From: Heterotrichella gracilis
Lineage: Eukaryota > Sar > Xanthophyceae > Tribonematales > Xanthonemataceae
Direction: 5' to 3'
Assembly (NCBI GenBank): GCA_032358255.1
Contig: JAULBX010027827.1
Location: forward strand, 147,412 to 211,411
Length of the DNA stretch: 64,000 nucleotides
The notes below the pieces were generated by a model that worked only from the letters and a program-made list of their open reading frames with translations, made no database searches and was not told where the DNA came from. How positions within the stretch are numbered: position 1 is the stretch's first letter; each line of letters starts with the position of its first letter. The position numbers and the translations under genes are program-made. Below, one piece after another: positions 11,196 to 23,311 of this stretch.

Positions 11196-14100
11196 TCATC
11201 CATCTTTCTTCTCCGCCCCAACCCCCTCCCCCTTCCCCGCCCCATCCCTGGCCTCCGCCCCCCCTGCCAGCAGCGCCGCTGTATACTTGTTCGCAAAGTA
11301 CTCAAAGTAGTAGCTGCAACACAGCCACAGCAGCGTGCCGTCAGACAGGTGCACCAGCCACATGGCGTCCTGCCAACACAGGGTGTCCACCACATAGTGC
11401 TGGTGCAACATACCCAAATAACACCGGGTCATAGATGCAACAGTGCCAAAGTAAAGCAGGTAAAGCTCATGGACGGTGTCCGCCTCATTAACAGCAATGG
11501 CACCAAAGTAAAGCTGTTTGGTCCACTGCATGCCATGCAACTGGTCATCTGATTGACTGACCCCACTGGTGCATGCACAGGCAGGACTTCACAGCTAAGC
11601 AGTCACGTGAACTACTTGCCCATGCCCCCTCCCCCACCCCCACCTGGCCCCATTCCACGCCGACACGCTGATGACAATGAGCAGGAAAGCGCAGTTTGCC
11701 ACGTAGGAGCGCCACCAGGCCAGGGTGAGCAGGAGGGTGAGCTGGGTGAGCGCCACGTGGAGGGCCATGTACACAAGCGGCTGCGGGACGGGGGTGAGGG
11801 GGGATTCAAGGAATACGTAATAATAAATGAAAATACTATGCATAAAATGGCAATTACAAAAGGTTTTTCAGCAGCGGAGCACCATTTAGACCCGCCCTGC
11901 ATGATTTGAGCGTTTTATCCCGCAGCGATGCCGATGCAGCCCCCCCGATCTCCCCCCCTGCACCATCTGCACACCATTCCGCAGCCAGCTCCTCACCTAA
12001 CCAAGACTGTGGCGCCGATGCCCTACCGGCATGCCGTGGTTAGACTCCTCCTCTTGCCCTCCCACACCCACCTGCGCGTCGTGCGGCAGCCAGCCCATTG
12101 CCCTGGCCAGCCCCGTCCTCCTGCCCGGCCGCATCATGTAGCTGAACAGGGTGGTGTAGCCGCGGTCACGGATCTTCTGGGAGGAAACGATGAACACCTG
12201 GGGAGGATAAAGTTCATGTGCGTGGGTAGGTGTGTTGGGTGAATGGGCCCAGTCCATGTATGCTTCCCTAATGACCTAAGAAATGCATTTTCCACAATCG
12301 CATGTGCTGTCGTCCCAAGCTTTAACCCCATGCCCATACATTCGGGACTGACACACACCCCGGCTCAATTGCAGGAGCCTGCTGCACTAACGCACCCACT
12401 GCATGTAGCAAACAAAACTTGTACACCCTTCCCCTCCCCTCCCCCCCCTCACCTTGATGTAATATGAGAATGCCCACACCGCATAGGGCAGGATGGGCCA
12501 CAGGCCCAAATCCCAAATCCCCGCAGAGTTCCACGCATCCCTGGCAGCCTGGGGATCAGCCGCATCCTTGAACAGGTCATCGCTGGGGTGCCACCTCTGC
12601 GCCCACGACACACATGCGGGGAACCAGTGGAGGAAGAGGGAGGCGATCTGAGGAGGAGGGGGGTGCAATTCAGTGGTTGTACAGTCCACAGGATTCCATT
12701 CCCTTTTCTACCAACTCCCTTTGCTATCACAAAAGATAACATAATGGATATGGTTTGAAAGTGCCATCGCACTAGTGCCAGCACTGCGCCCATGACACAC
12801 ATGCCGGGAACAAGTGGAGGAACAGGGAAGCAATCTGGAGGGGATCACATTTTCAGTGCGGCACTATGTCTCCCTTTCTAGAAAGTGGACAGTGGTTTAC
12901 CAGGCAATCGTCGGTGATGTGATGAGTATGTCATGTAAGTCAGCGCATCCGCGTTTCAGAGCTCACCCCCAAAGAGCTACGCCGAAATGTAATGGGCTCT
13001 ACATTCTATCAGAAATCCCCCTCAACTCCCCCCCTCCCACCACCCACCTTGTCCACCGAGTGGTACACCAGGGAGTTCCGGAACGCGATGATGGACCAGG
13101 CCAGGGGGCCCATGTTGAAGGCGTAGGTGGCCTGCAGGGGGAGATAAATGTAACGTTCACAGGAGTAAATTTGTAAAAAACTTGTTTCGCATGATCAGGC
13201 TGGATGCGGCGCGGTGCCAAGCAGGAAGTCTAGAAAATCAGTATGTGTCTTGCCATGTGCAGGAACAGAAAGTCGGGTGCACCCGGGTAAAAGGGGACCT
13301 TTCGCAACAGGAAAACCCTAACGCCAGGCGAGGACCCTAGCAAAGGGTGATTGTCTTACCCGGTGCAGGAACAGGGAAGTGGGGTAGACCCATATGTGAA
13401 TGAGCAGCAGCACGTTTGCAAAGTAGCAAAAGTCAAAGAGATAGTAGTGCCAGCGCTTGATGCGGTAGTCTATCCAGCGGTGGCTGAACAGCAGCAGCGC
13501 CTTGAAGCTGTACAGCAGGTGGAAGGTGGAGGGGGAGTTGCCCAGCCAGTAGGCGCTCAGCCTGCAAGGGGGGGATGTGGGCGATGTAAATTGTCAGACT
13601 TGGTGGGTTGGCTGCACACATGGACACGCATTTAGCTTCTAATGGTTTCCCTTACGCTCGCAGTACAGAAGGTTGAAACATGTAGTGCTTGCTACAGTAG
13701 GGTTTGGGGTCGTGGGTTTAGGGTTTTGATGCGCGGGCCGCACCACGTATCCAGCACACCCAGCAAGAAGGTTATCATGTGTCAAGGGTTTAGGGTTTTG
13801 ATGCGCAGGTCGCACCACGTATCCAGCACGACCAGCACGAACATTCTCTTGTGTTTAGGGTTTATAGTTTAGGGTTTAGGGTTTTGCTGGTGTGCAGGCC
13901 TCACCACATATCCAGCACACCCAGCACGAAGGTTATCTTGTGGCGCAGCTTGACCACCTTTGGGTGCCGCTGCTTCTGCATGAACGCATCCCAGCGCTCC
14001 TTGACTTTCTTCTTCACTCGGGGCTCCTTGAACACTTGGCCGAAGTCGAGCTGCGCGGGACATGGCAGTACATGGAATTTATACAGGGCTATCTGTCTGG

Positions 14101-14565
14101 TGGTGGTGACACTGGGTGCTGTGTTCTTCCATGTGCCGTAACGAGGTGTGGTGAGTTATGTGTAGGAGCAATGACTAGTTGAGGTGTGTTCTGGGCATAT
14201 GCATGCATATGGGGGTGCAAAAGTTTATGATGTGGCTTGTTCAGCTGATGTGCACAGTCACCTAGGAGTGTTGAAACTTGCCCATTACCTCTTTGTACGC
14301 AACCAGGGTATCAGCACTTTGGGGGATCACAACTGTATTTGGGAACCCTTTATCACTACGAGGCTCCTAGGAGTTGGTGCCATGGTGCAAAGATGCGCAC
14401 CTGTTCGTATTGATCCAGGTCATCAAAGTCAAGCAGGCTGCCGTTACGGTCCAAATTCAGCTCCAAGCCCGCTGGGGGTGCCAGAGGAAACTCCGAGAGT
14501 TCAGAGATTGCATCCAGAAACATACTGGTGGGTTCGCTCGTGACCTCGTCGCCGTCGTCCGCCAT
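11196..14565 (-). CDS. GPC1: Glycerophosphocholine acyltransferase 1 (GPC1 family)
   Basis: Eight exons: 14565-14401, 14050-13905, 13561-13360, 13131-13048, 12647-12453, 12197-12072, 11780-11644, 11313-11196. They give 390 residues and all phases close. The protein has an acidic N-terminal ~55 residues, then a basic stretch (KEPRVKKKVKERW), then about eight hydrophobic segments typical of this multi-pass ER family. Recognisable blocks are HRWIDYRIKRWHYYLFDFCYF, GPLAWSIIAFRNSLVYHS, KIRDRGYTTLF and AWNGASYYFEYFANKY, the last formed across the exon 7/8 join. GPC1 enzymes re-acylate glycerophosphocholine to lysophosphatidylcholine using acyl-CoA, salvaging phosphatidylcholine. A longer reading of exon 8 from ~11395 was rejected because only the 11313 acceptor keeps the frame. 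Confidence 0.93.
12778..12842 (-). repeat. Upstream 5'-edge echo of GPC1 exon 5
   Basis: The acceptor and first ~50 bases of exon 5 (real 12647-12595) are repeated about 190 bases upstream on the minus strand. The shared plus-strand core is CGCCCA.GACACACATGC.GGGAAC.AGTGGAGGAA.AGGGA. About eight positions differ. Confidence 0.85.
13256..13290 (-). repeat. Exon-3 3'-edge echo in GPC1
   Basis: A short copy of the exon 3 end and donor (real 13390-13357) lies ~100 bases further along the minus strand. The plus-strand spelling GTGCAGGAACAG..AGT.GGGT is shared in order. It is degenerate and short, so less certain than the others. Confidence 0.6.
13727..13857 (-). repeat. Two exon-2 3'-edge echoes in GPC1 with TTTAGGG spacers
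   Basis: The end of exon 2 and its donor (real 13948-13893) recurs at 13857-13798 and 13785-13727. In plus-strand spelling each unit is TAGGGTTTTGATGCGC, then CGCACCACGTATCCAGCAC, then CCAGCA.GAA. Together with the real exon edge this makes three head-to-tail units of about 70-90 bases, each bordered by TTTAGGG. Confidence 0.9.
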
Positions 14566-15292
14566 ATTGGGCTGGCTTCGACGCAACCGAGAGTGGGCAA
14601 AGCAGGATCGAGGGAGATCAAACCAGTCTTGTGGGCACCAAGTTGTGCCCCAGGGGTTTCAAATTGCCCAAGGATCTGGCGGGAAACTAGGAGATGCCGT
14701 TACGGAAGTGTGAAGCAGTTTGAAGCAAGTTTGGTAGCCAACAGGGGCTTTGGGCTGTTGACCACTATCAAAGTGCGGGAAATACGTTGGCTGAAAGGGC
14801 CTGCCAGGACAAAATTTGATGTGGGGGGCGTCACAAGCCCTCCCTGTCCTTCTGGCAAAGGTCCAACGCTCTATCAGCAGCCACGAAGCAACGCCGTGGC
14901 CTGCTGCACACCACGCTGCCGACGAGTTACATGCAGTTGGGCATCGTTGCAACGGGGTCAATCGACCTTGTAACAAAACCTTGTGGGTGAATCCTTTGTG
15001 CACCCACTTTTCACCAGGCAAACGAGACCACGTGAGTGGCGGCAGCTGTGCCAAACGCCTGCTTTTGTCGCCTGTCTCAAGTGTAAACACTCAGTGCAAG
15101 CCCGTGCATATTCCTACGTTGTGCTGTATCGCTACACTCGAGGCGCTTCGCTGAATGCCTGGCTGAACAACAATACGTTGCACGCCCAACTCCAGCGCAC
15201 CTAGGTACCCACCTGTTGCGAAATCCGCACCATTCCTCAAGTTAGATGTAGACGCCAGCAGCAACTGTATACTGATGTGGTAAGCCACCGCC
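14566..15292. promoter_or_regulatory. Divergent intergenic region between GPC1 and MPP10
   Basis: 727 bases separate the two start codons, so both promoters lie here. No clear TATA element, repeat or additional ORF with recognisable similarity was seen. Confidence 0.4.
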
Positions 15293-18200
15293 ATGTTGGA
15301 ACCCGGCACTCGGCTGCGTCTACCGCAGGAGGAAAAGGTAGGTGATCGACGCGCACATATGCATGCATAATACCACCTGCGCAGCCACCACCCACGCTAC
15401 GGACCGACGTCCCTGGGTGCCAACTTAGCCTGTTCGTACATAACTTACTTTATAGAAGTGCGTGCAAGCTAATTATCAAGTAGCTGTTTGCGCCACACAG
15501 GAGCGGAGCACTGCCACTGTGGTTGCGTGCAACAAGCGGGGCAATGCCTGCCGAGTGGAGTTTGCCAACGGGGTAAGCCCCCCCACCCCTTCCCGCACTT
15601 TCATATTAAGCTGAGCACCACTCTGGTAGCATACTTGTCTTGCATACCATGCCCTCTGTCATACTATGCCATCGCATTAGTCACAAGCTGCGAGCTTGTG
15701 CAGTCCCTTGTTTGTGCTACTGTGCACTGCTAAGCAAGCTGTACAGCCCAGGCAGCAGTCACAGGAACCTCTGGTACTACTGTTTTAGAAACCTCACCTG
15801 GAGTTATGTGTGTGCAGGAGGAGGAGACGTTCAACCTGAGCAAAGTGCAGTATGAGGTGCGCCTTGCGTTGCAGGCCTGTTCCCTGTGCACAGAGCACCG
15901 CCTTAGCCGCTTGCTGCTTCGACACGTTTTTGTGGGCACCCACTCCACCATATCGCTTATTAGGATTAAATCTCCATTGAACCAGCTACCAGTTGGCCAC
16001 AACCTGCATGCAGTCTCATTTCACAGGTGGTTGACCATGGGTTGGCATTTATCTGCCTCCACTTGATAAACTCCCGTAAACTATTCTCCCTGCACAGGTG
16101 GTGAAGGCTGAACCCGAGGCATCAACCCCCTTGCCGACACCCAAGGGTTTGGGCATAGGGTTACAGCCACACCCCAGCTCCAGCCGCCCCTCAGCACGCA
16201 GCCGCACAGCAGCAACCCCAAACCCTACAGGGTCGGTACACGCCACGCCAACACCAGCGCCCCCCTCCACACGCAAAACCAAGGCAGGCGGCACCGCCTC
16301 CAAGGTGGATACAGCGCCACTACAAGGGGAGGAAAGCGAGCGGCCCTCGGTGCGCTCCACCCGCCGCGCCACAGCCCAAACCTCCTCTGAGGCGCCGGCG
16401 CAGACCCTTAGCGAGGGTGTTGCAGAGCAGACGCCACAGCCCGCCAGTGCGCTGCGCCGCTCCACGCGCGCCAAGCCCGCCAGCTCAGCGACCTCCGATG
16501 ACACTGACCAGGGGGGGAGCGTGGGGCGGGCGGCGGGGGGGGGGGCGGCCCGCGCATCCACCCGCAAGGCAGTCACCAGCCGCCGCCAGTTGGATCCCAT
16601 TGTGGAAGTGGCCACGCCAGGGGGCCGGGGGGGCGATGCCGGCACGCCAGCCCCCGCTACGGGAGGTCGGGGGCTCAATTCTGCCACACCCGCACCAGCC
16701 GCCACACCAGCCGCAGCCGTAACACCAGCGCATGTGCGGGCCCCAGGCGCCACACCAGCCCCAAGCGCACCCACCCCCACCGCCGATTTCACCCAACAGC
16801 TGCTAGCGCTGCTATCGGGGGGCATGGGAGGTGGAGCGGCCAACGGGGATGCGCCACCTGGCACTGCCAGCCAATTAGCAGCAGTGGCGACTGCACCCAC
16901 CGGTCACCAAGGGGGGGAGGATTGTGGTGGCGCAGGCGGGGAGAGAGGGGAGGAGGGTGCACCAGGGGGGGATTCGGAAGAATGGTTGGGGGAGGAGGTG
17001 GAGGTGTTTGCGCGCCATGTGGAGGACCCCACCACCTTTTTGCAGCCCTCTGAGGAGGTCGCGCAGCTGGCACGCGCAGCAGCAAAGGTAGGGTTTCTGC
17101 ACTAGGGTTTTGCACTAGGGTTTTGCATGTGACGGGGTCGTGGAGGGGTTTGAGAAGGCAGGGGTTTGCCCCAGGAGGGCTGGATGTGAAAGGCAATTGC
17201 TCCTTCCTGCAATGGGTGATGGGGTTGCTGAGGGGTTTGCTATTGCAGCGTTGGTGCATGGGGCAGACAAAGTTTTCAGGTTGCACCCCATGTTGGCTTA
17301 ACCAACTTGTACAACTTGCCCGATTCCAGAATCTGCTTGAACACACATAGGCAGTGTTGGCGGCACTGATATATCGCCCCCGCATCACACCTTACCCCCT
17401 ACAAAATAGCTGCACTCTCCTTGCCCTCTCTCATTTGCTCCCACAGCGCCTGCACGCCCAGCGGCTGCCATCAACCAATATCACACTTTCACCCCTTGTC
17501 ATTATCCCACTCACCCGCCACCCTTGCCCCCGCAGCGGCTGTACGCCTTCGCCGCCCGCCAGCTGTCATCCTCCACCGCCGCCACCCCATCCACCCGCCA
17601 GGTTGCGCTCCCTGAGCTATTTGTGGATGGCTTTGATGCGGAGCAGATCTGGTGCCAGCTGGAGGGCCAGTGCGGTCTGCTGCTGCGCAGGGTGAGGAAG
17701 CTGGTGAAGAAGGCAGGGGAGGAGCCCCGGCTGCTCACAAAGGAGGCGGAGGGGGTGATCGATGGTGCGTGTGGGCATGGGATGTTTAGGGTTAGGGTTT
17801 AGGGTTTAGGGTTGCGCAGGGGAGGAGCCCTGGCTGCTCACCAAGGAGGCGGAGGCGGTGATCGATGGTGCGTGAGTGCGTGGGATGTTACGTTGAGGAG
17901 AGGTCAAGGCATATACGGTGCATCCGTGGGGCTCCGCAGGGGTTGTGGGTGATTGCTTGGAGAGCGGGGGCTGGTACATGCACGGGGCATGGCTTGGAAA
18001 CATGTTGAGTGGCGAGTAGTGGTGTTTTCCCATCAGGGTTCAAGTGTTGTTGCCAATTGCCTACCACATTCACCCATTGGGAATTGTGATCCCCAAACTG
18101 TGATCCCCAAATTATGATCCCCAAAGGGCCTCATGGGAGGAGAGTCATGCCAGCTGGGTCAAGGTGCAGCTGTTTGATGCATCCGTTACCAAATTGCGCA

Positions 18201-21200
18201 GAGCTGATGGCTGACATCGAGGCTGGATCGGGTGAAGATGACGATCAGGCGTCCGATGAAGAAGGTGATGATGATCACATGGATGATGATGGGGAGGATG
18301 GCGATTTCTCAGAGGATCTGGAAGAACTCGCAGAGCCCTTGGATGGTGCTGGCGAGCATTCAGGCGAGGAGGAAGGGGCATCTGATGACGAGCTTGACTG
18401 GGAGGAGGGCAGCGACGATTTTGGAGATGAAGAGGATCTGGAGGTAGCAGCCAAGGGGAGGAAGGAGGCCTCAAAACAGACTGTTCGCTTTGAGGCCGAC
18501 GGGGATCCCAAGGGGAGGAAGCGTCAGAAGACGGGTGTATGGGCAGTGGAGGACAAGTACCTCAAGCTTGATGAGATGGAGAGGTTCCTGCTGGATGCTG
18601 AGGCTGCTGCCATGAAGGACGATGATGATGATGAAGAGGAGGATGAGGATGAGGAAGAGGATGATGAAGGTGCGTGTTGGTTGGTAATCATGGTGGGCGG
18701 CTTCTTAAAACGTTTTGGTGTGTGTATGTATCTGTTTGTGATGATGGTGACCGGCTGTAAATGTTGTTTTATTGTGTGTGTGTGTGTGATGGATAGGGGA
18801 CTGTTGGCCATCTGTACTTCTTGTCAGCACCGATAACACTTCTGACCAATTGTGCCTGTTTGCACTGTTTGCCAGTTTGCTGTTGCGGGATGTCCTCATG
18901 CCATCAGCTCCTCCATGCTACCATTTCCCACACTTGCATGCACTGGGGAGAATTTATAGATTTCGTGAGTACATCAGCTCCTGCGGAATCCAGCCATGGG
19001 TCCTTTAAGAGTGTACCTGAGGGTATACCTCACAATTGAAAAATTCAAAGTCAATGATCAAATGCAAGACAGTGTTTTCCTGCCAACCTGTTGACCTGTC
19101 AAAATGGCTGCTTTCACCAGGGGACGGTTTCAGTGAGGGGGATCTTGACGACGAGGAGGAAGCTGCCCTGAACGCTGTCCTCATTAAGGCAAGGAAGTCC
19201 ATGGGCAAGCAGCAGAAGCGGGTCAAGGTGGATGTGGATGCAGACAGCGACAGTGGGGAGGGCAGTGAGTCAGGTGGGTGGGGCATGGCTGTGGGTGTAG
19301 GGGTTAGGGGTTAGGGGTTAGGGGTTAGGGGTTAGGGTTTAGAGTCTAGGGGTCAGGGGTTCGTTGTTGATGGCTTGGCGCACCATGTGAATGAGTTGGT
19401 GCATGCATTGGTCTAGGTGTCAGGATTCCGGATTCCATGATGGCGCGTGCATTGGTGGCTAGGGTATGGTGCAGGGTTTAGCAGGAGGGCGGGGTGCTGC
19501 ATTGTGCTGAGTGGTGGTGGCTGGTTTGCATGCCAACACCCAATGCGTGGTAGAGTAGGGATTCAAAATGGTGGATTTGAAGGAGAAAATATAATATATA
19601 AGGGAAATGCATGGTGTGTGACGCAACTCGCAAAACGTATATCTGACAGGTTGGCATGAATCGTATGTGCAGGGTCTGAAGAGGGCGAGGATGGGGGCAT
19701 GATGTACAACGATTTCTTCAGCGATCAGAGTGGGGATGATGAGGATGAAGAAGGGGAGGAGGAGGAGGATTACAGCCAAGGGGAGGAGGAGCCAGGTGAG
19801 ACCTTGTACTGTGGGGTGGGGGGGGGCAGCTGGCACAGCATGGATTGCTATGCGTATGGGGTTCATTCGGCATGGGTACAATAATGATAGTGGTTTGTGT
19901 TTTGAAATAACTAGTTAGATAGCTAATTGGGCATGGGTACAAGAACAGGTACACGCGTGCTCTTGCTAGGTGCATTCACCAGGACTGATTACCCGCCATG
20001 TGCACTCCTGTTGTGTACAAGCCTCTCCGTGAACCCACGTCATTGCCATGCATACCTACATCCACCCCACCTCGCCCATTCCCCCATCCAAAATCACCCA
20101 AAATCACCACCACCCCTCACACGCACCCCTTGCCCCACCTCCAGACTCTGACGATGCAGGCCCGCGGCACCCAGGGGGGAAACAAAAGCGCATGCGAGGG
20201 GAGGAACCACAGGGGGAGCACCTTTCCACCCATGAGAAGCGGGTAGGGCGCGTGAAGGAGCGCATAGGCAGGCTTGAGGAGCGGGCCATGGGGGAGAGGG
20301 AGTGGTTCCTAAAGGGAGAGATCGATGCGGGTAAGCTATCTTGGGAGGTGGACACATTATTCAATTCTTGAGTAAATGGAATTGGGTACATGGCCTACCA
20401 GGACCAGGATGGAATTGGGTACCGCGAGCTGATCAAGGGTGACTGCTGCTTGGACTAAAACGCTGACCTCTTTTAGCCAGCTACCTTACTGCCGCCACCA
20501 TTGCAGGCCAGCGGCCCCTCAACAGCGCCCTGGAAGTAGACCTCGACTTCGAGCGCACCACCCGTCCCCCTCCCCAGCCAACCGAGGAGCTGACTACTTC
20601 CCTTGAGGATATGATCAAAGCCAGGATCGCTGAGCGCCAGTTTGATGACGTGGTGCGGGTGGTGGTGTCGCTGCCCGAGGTGAAAAAGGTGGCGGTGGAG
20701 CTGGATGACAAGAAGAGCAGCAAGGTAGGAGGGAAAAGAGGGACAAAACCCTAGGGTAATGGCTAGGTTCCCTTTCAAGCACCAGTCCAGGTACATCATC
20801 TTACTCTGCTAGTAAAACTTGGGGCAAACCCAAGGCGAAATTAAGTATTTGACCCAGGATAAGGTTAGGGTGCACTCCCAAGGTTGTAACCCTGGACATT
20901 TCCAAAAGATGGCTCCTAAATTTACCCTTGCGCAGGGTTTGGGCGACATCTACGCCGACGACTACGTACGCACCGCCACCGGGGCACCTGCCGAGGACAA
21001 GGACGAGCCGCTGCGCCAGCAGGCAAAAACCCTCCTTCGGGGTTTGTTCTCCAAGCTGGATGCCCTGTCCCACTTCCACTACGCACCCAAGCCTGTGATT
21101 GAGGAGGTGGTGGTGCGTGCGGATGTACCTGCGCTGGTACTGGAGGAGGTGGCGCCACAGGTGGGTGCGGGTGCAAAGCGGTACAAATCATTAAGATGGT

Positions 21201-22337
21201 GAATGTTGGCCTTTGGTTTCAATTTTTTTTCCTTTCCTTGTCTTATTGTCGTTGTGTTTCCTTTCATGTCCTATGCTGTTGATGTATTATTGATGAGGGC
21301 AAAACATGAATGATTCCCCCATCCCCTAGTGGTGATCACCCTGCTGAGGAGATCTACTGCACTATTTGACTTTCTCTAACTCTTGAGTTTTTGGTCCCCA
21401 AAATTTGCTGCACCTTTCAGGTGGCGAGCACAGCTGCCATGTGTGTCGCATCATTCCGGGAAATTTAAAAATTTGCCGCATTTCCCAGGTGGTGAGCACC
21501 GCCGCCATGCGTGCCCCCGAGGAGATCTACCGCACCGACGGGCCCCTGGTTGCTGCCGGTGAGCTGAGTCGCGAGGAGCGCAAGCGGAACAGGGCGGACA
21601 AGAAGCGGCAGGGCAAGAAGAGGAGGGAGCAAAAGGTGCGTATCCCCGAGCGCATCATACTTGCATTGTACACCCCGCCTATAAACCCTACACTTTTTGT
21701 TTGGGGTCTGTCCAGTAAGCCCTCACTTTGCAAGTAAGGCTCACCACAAATCTTAAACTCCTATGTGCTTCCAACCTTCCACCCCCACCCCTCCCATGCA
21801 CCTGCGCCCTGTAGATGTTATGCGCTTCGCCATCAGCCAAGAGGTTGGGGTTTAGGGTTTGTCGGTCTCCAAGGTTTCCCAACCCCTTTCCCTTCCCTGC
21901 AGGACATTGATCGCCGCAACCGCGCCATCAGCCAAGGGGGGGAGGCGCCGTTGGTGGGGAGGAAGTCAGAGGCTGCGGAGGTGCTGGCAGCACAGGAGAA
22001 GAAGAAGGTAGGAAGAAATCTGCATCCTTGCGCTGCCTCCTTGCAAACCAACCTTGTTGCATCCCACTCTCCCCTTTCGATCCAATGCACCACTTTCCTC
22101 CCCTTCTCGCAATCTAATCAATTGCCATTTGAGATAATAAATTCCGCCACTTTTCCTCAGGCAAAGAAGGCCGGCAAGGCTGGCAAGACACCCGCCACCG
22201 ACGCTCCCAAGGGCAACTACACCAAATCTGCGGCGGTGTTTGGGCGGCTGCAGGACGAGCGCGAGGCGGGCACCCTTGGCAAGAAGAAGGTGGTGAAGGA
22301 GATCAACCTCACACCAGGCAGCCACCTCAAGCTGTAG
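15293..22337 (+). CDS. MPP10: U3 snoRNP protein MPP10 with long N-terminal extension
   Basis: Fourteen exons: 15293-15337, 15501-15572, 15818-15856, 16098-17087, 17536-17764, 18202-18669, 19121-19273, 19673-19795, 20145-20330, 20507-20724, 20936-21160, 21489-21635, 21903-22007, 22161-22337. Total 1058 residues with every phase consistent. MPP10 hallmarks: FDAEQIWCQLE (~415), acidic blocks (460-620), YLKLDEMERFL, MMYNDFF, EKRVGRVKERIGRLE, SLEDMIKARI..RQFDDVVR, LGDIYADDYV, FSKLDALSHFHYAPKP, EEVAPQ, and C-terminal VFGRLQDE with final LKL. MPP10 joins Imp3 and Imp4 in the nucleolar SSU processome for 18S rRNA maturation. Most orthologues are about 600-700 residues. The first ~350 residues here are extra: a 52-residue SH3/Tudor-like module, then an A/P/T-rich basic region with repeated RSTR-type motifs. 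The three short 5' exons are all phase 0. Confidence 0.93.
17440..17472 (+). repeat. Weak upstream 5'-edge echo of MPP10 exon 5
   Basis: CCCACAG followed by CGCCTGCACGCC resembles the real CCCGCAG followed by CGGCTGTACGCC at 17529-17547. The match is short and could be chance, but its position fits the echo pattern. Confidence 0.4.
17816..17876 (+). repeat. Exon-5 3'-edge echo in MPP10
   Basis: The last ~55 bases of exon 5 plus donor (17711-17770) are copied with only about four substitutions, ending in GATCGATG and the donor GTGCGTGAG. Three to four TTTAGGG/TTAGGG units (17786-17814) lie between real and copied ends. This is one of the least decayed copies, so it is likely recent. Confidence 0.92.
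19298..19345 (+). repeat. Short array of TTAGGGG heptamers in MPP10 intron 7
   Basis: About six perfect GGGGTTA units in tandem, followed by TTTAGAG and GGGTCAGGGG variants, lie 25 bases after the donor of exon 7. The unit differs from plant-type TTTAGGG by one base. The intronic position and small size rule out a chromosome end. Confidence 0.9.
21329..21450 (+). repeat. Two upstream 5'-edge echoes of MPP10 exon 12
   Basis: The real exon start (21482-21535) reads CCAGGTGGTGAGCACCGCCG...GAGGAGATCTACCGCAC. Decayed copies lie at 21329-21365 (GTGGTGATCACC..GCTGAGGAGATCTACTGCAC, a deleted version) and 21414-21450 (TTTCAGGTGGCGAGCACAGC...). The second keeps an AG acceptor. Confidence 0.75.
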
Positions 22338-23311
22338 CCTTTATACTAATTATTTTAAAGGGTTGGGTGGGGGCCTGGCTCTGGGTGATGGTTGGGTAGG
22401 GCGGTTTGTGGGGGTGACAAAGTGATGGTGCAGTTGTCTTGCCTTGAAAAGGATATCCTCAGGCTGGCAAAGCCCCCTGGGTCCAGGGGAACAATTACAT
22501 CTGAAGTTGTATGCATCATCATCCCGCGAGTTATGCCTTCGAACGGTCTGGTGCATGTTTGCTGAGCCTCCGAGCAGCATGTCATGATCATTGATTGGGT
22601 GGCCTCCGGGTATATAGCAGGCAGCTGAATGGCTTACAGCAGGGTCCCACATTGTACTAGCCCCGAGCAGTAAACACTGGCATGCCCCCATTTCTAATGA
22701 CATTGTTGCATATATTTGCAATATTTGCATGCAAGTCATGATTTGCAGATAGCAGCATCTTGGTATTACACAGACTGTGCTACATGTGTAAACCGCTGAC
22801 AGTACAGGCAACATGGTCCTCAATGTGCGCAGTGGCAAATAACCCCCGAGGCCCATGCATGCAATAGGTGAAAGAATGTGCAAGCAGTCAGGCTCCAAGC
22901 TCTCAAGCAGCAATGGCCCAATGCTCCACGATGCCCAGGGCCTGACATTGGTGATGGTGTGCATTGGCGTGTGGTGGAGCCCACACACCTGGTAGATGAT
23001 GCACTGTGCACCCCGCACACCCGTGCCCCCTTGGAAAACCCCCGCGCACAGACTGTCCCCGCCCCCACACTGAGTGTCAGGCCCCTTGGCCAAATTTTTA
23101 AAACCACAACCTGGCCCCTGGGTTACCACGAAGCTAGCACAGGGCTCTGGGTGGGTGTTACGCTTTGCCAAGCCACGCAGTCGAAAGAACTTGTGAAAAT
23201 CTCCAGCGTAGGGTTTTGCCTCGGGATTCTGCCCAGTCCAGCGTGGCATCAAATCATGCGGCACCGGCGTGAGGCCTGCACTTGCGCTTGTGGAAACCCC
23301 AGCCTAGGGTT
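22338..23311. other. Convergent intergenic region between MPP10 and RMC1
   Basis: About 970 bases hold both 3' UTRs. A TGTAA occurs at 22787-22791 on the plus strand, a possible MPP10 poly(A) signal. The antisense frame across 22350-23264 stays open for 304 codons, but its protein resembles nothing and overlaps both UTRs, so I do not call it. No other feature was seen. Confidence 0.35.

Noticed and set aside
16049-16900. 283-codon open frame on the minus strand
   Set aside because: It is antisense to the A/P/T-rich MPP10 exon 4 and has no recognisable similarity.
17780-17815. Telomere or chromosome end
   Set aside because: Runs of TTTAGGG are only a few units long, lie in introns and are flanked by continuing genes.
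22350-23264. 304-codon open frame on the minus strand between MPP10 and RMC1
   Set aside because: No family similarity. It overlaps both expected 3' UTRs, has no conserved motif, and would have to lie in the RMC1 transcript 3' region.
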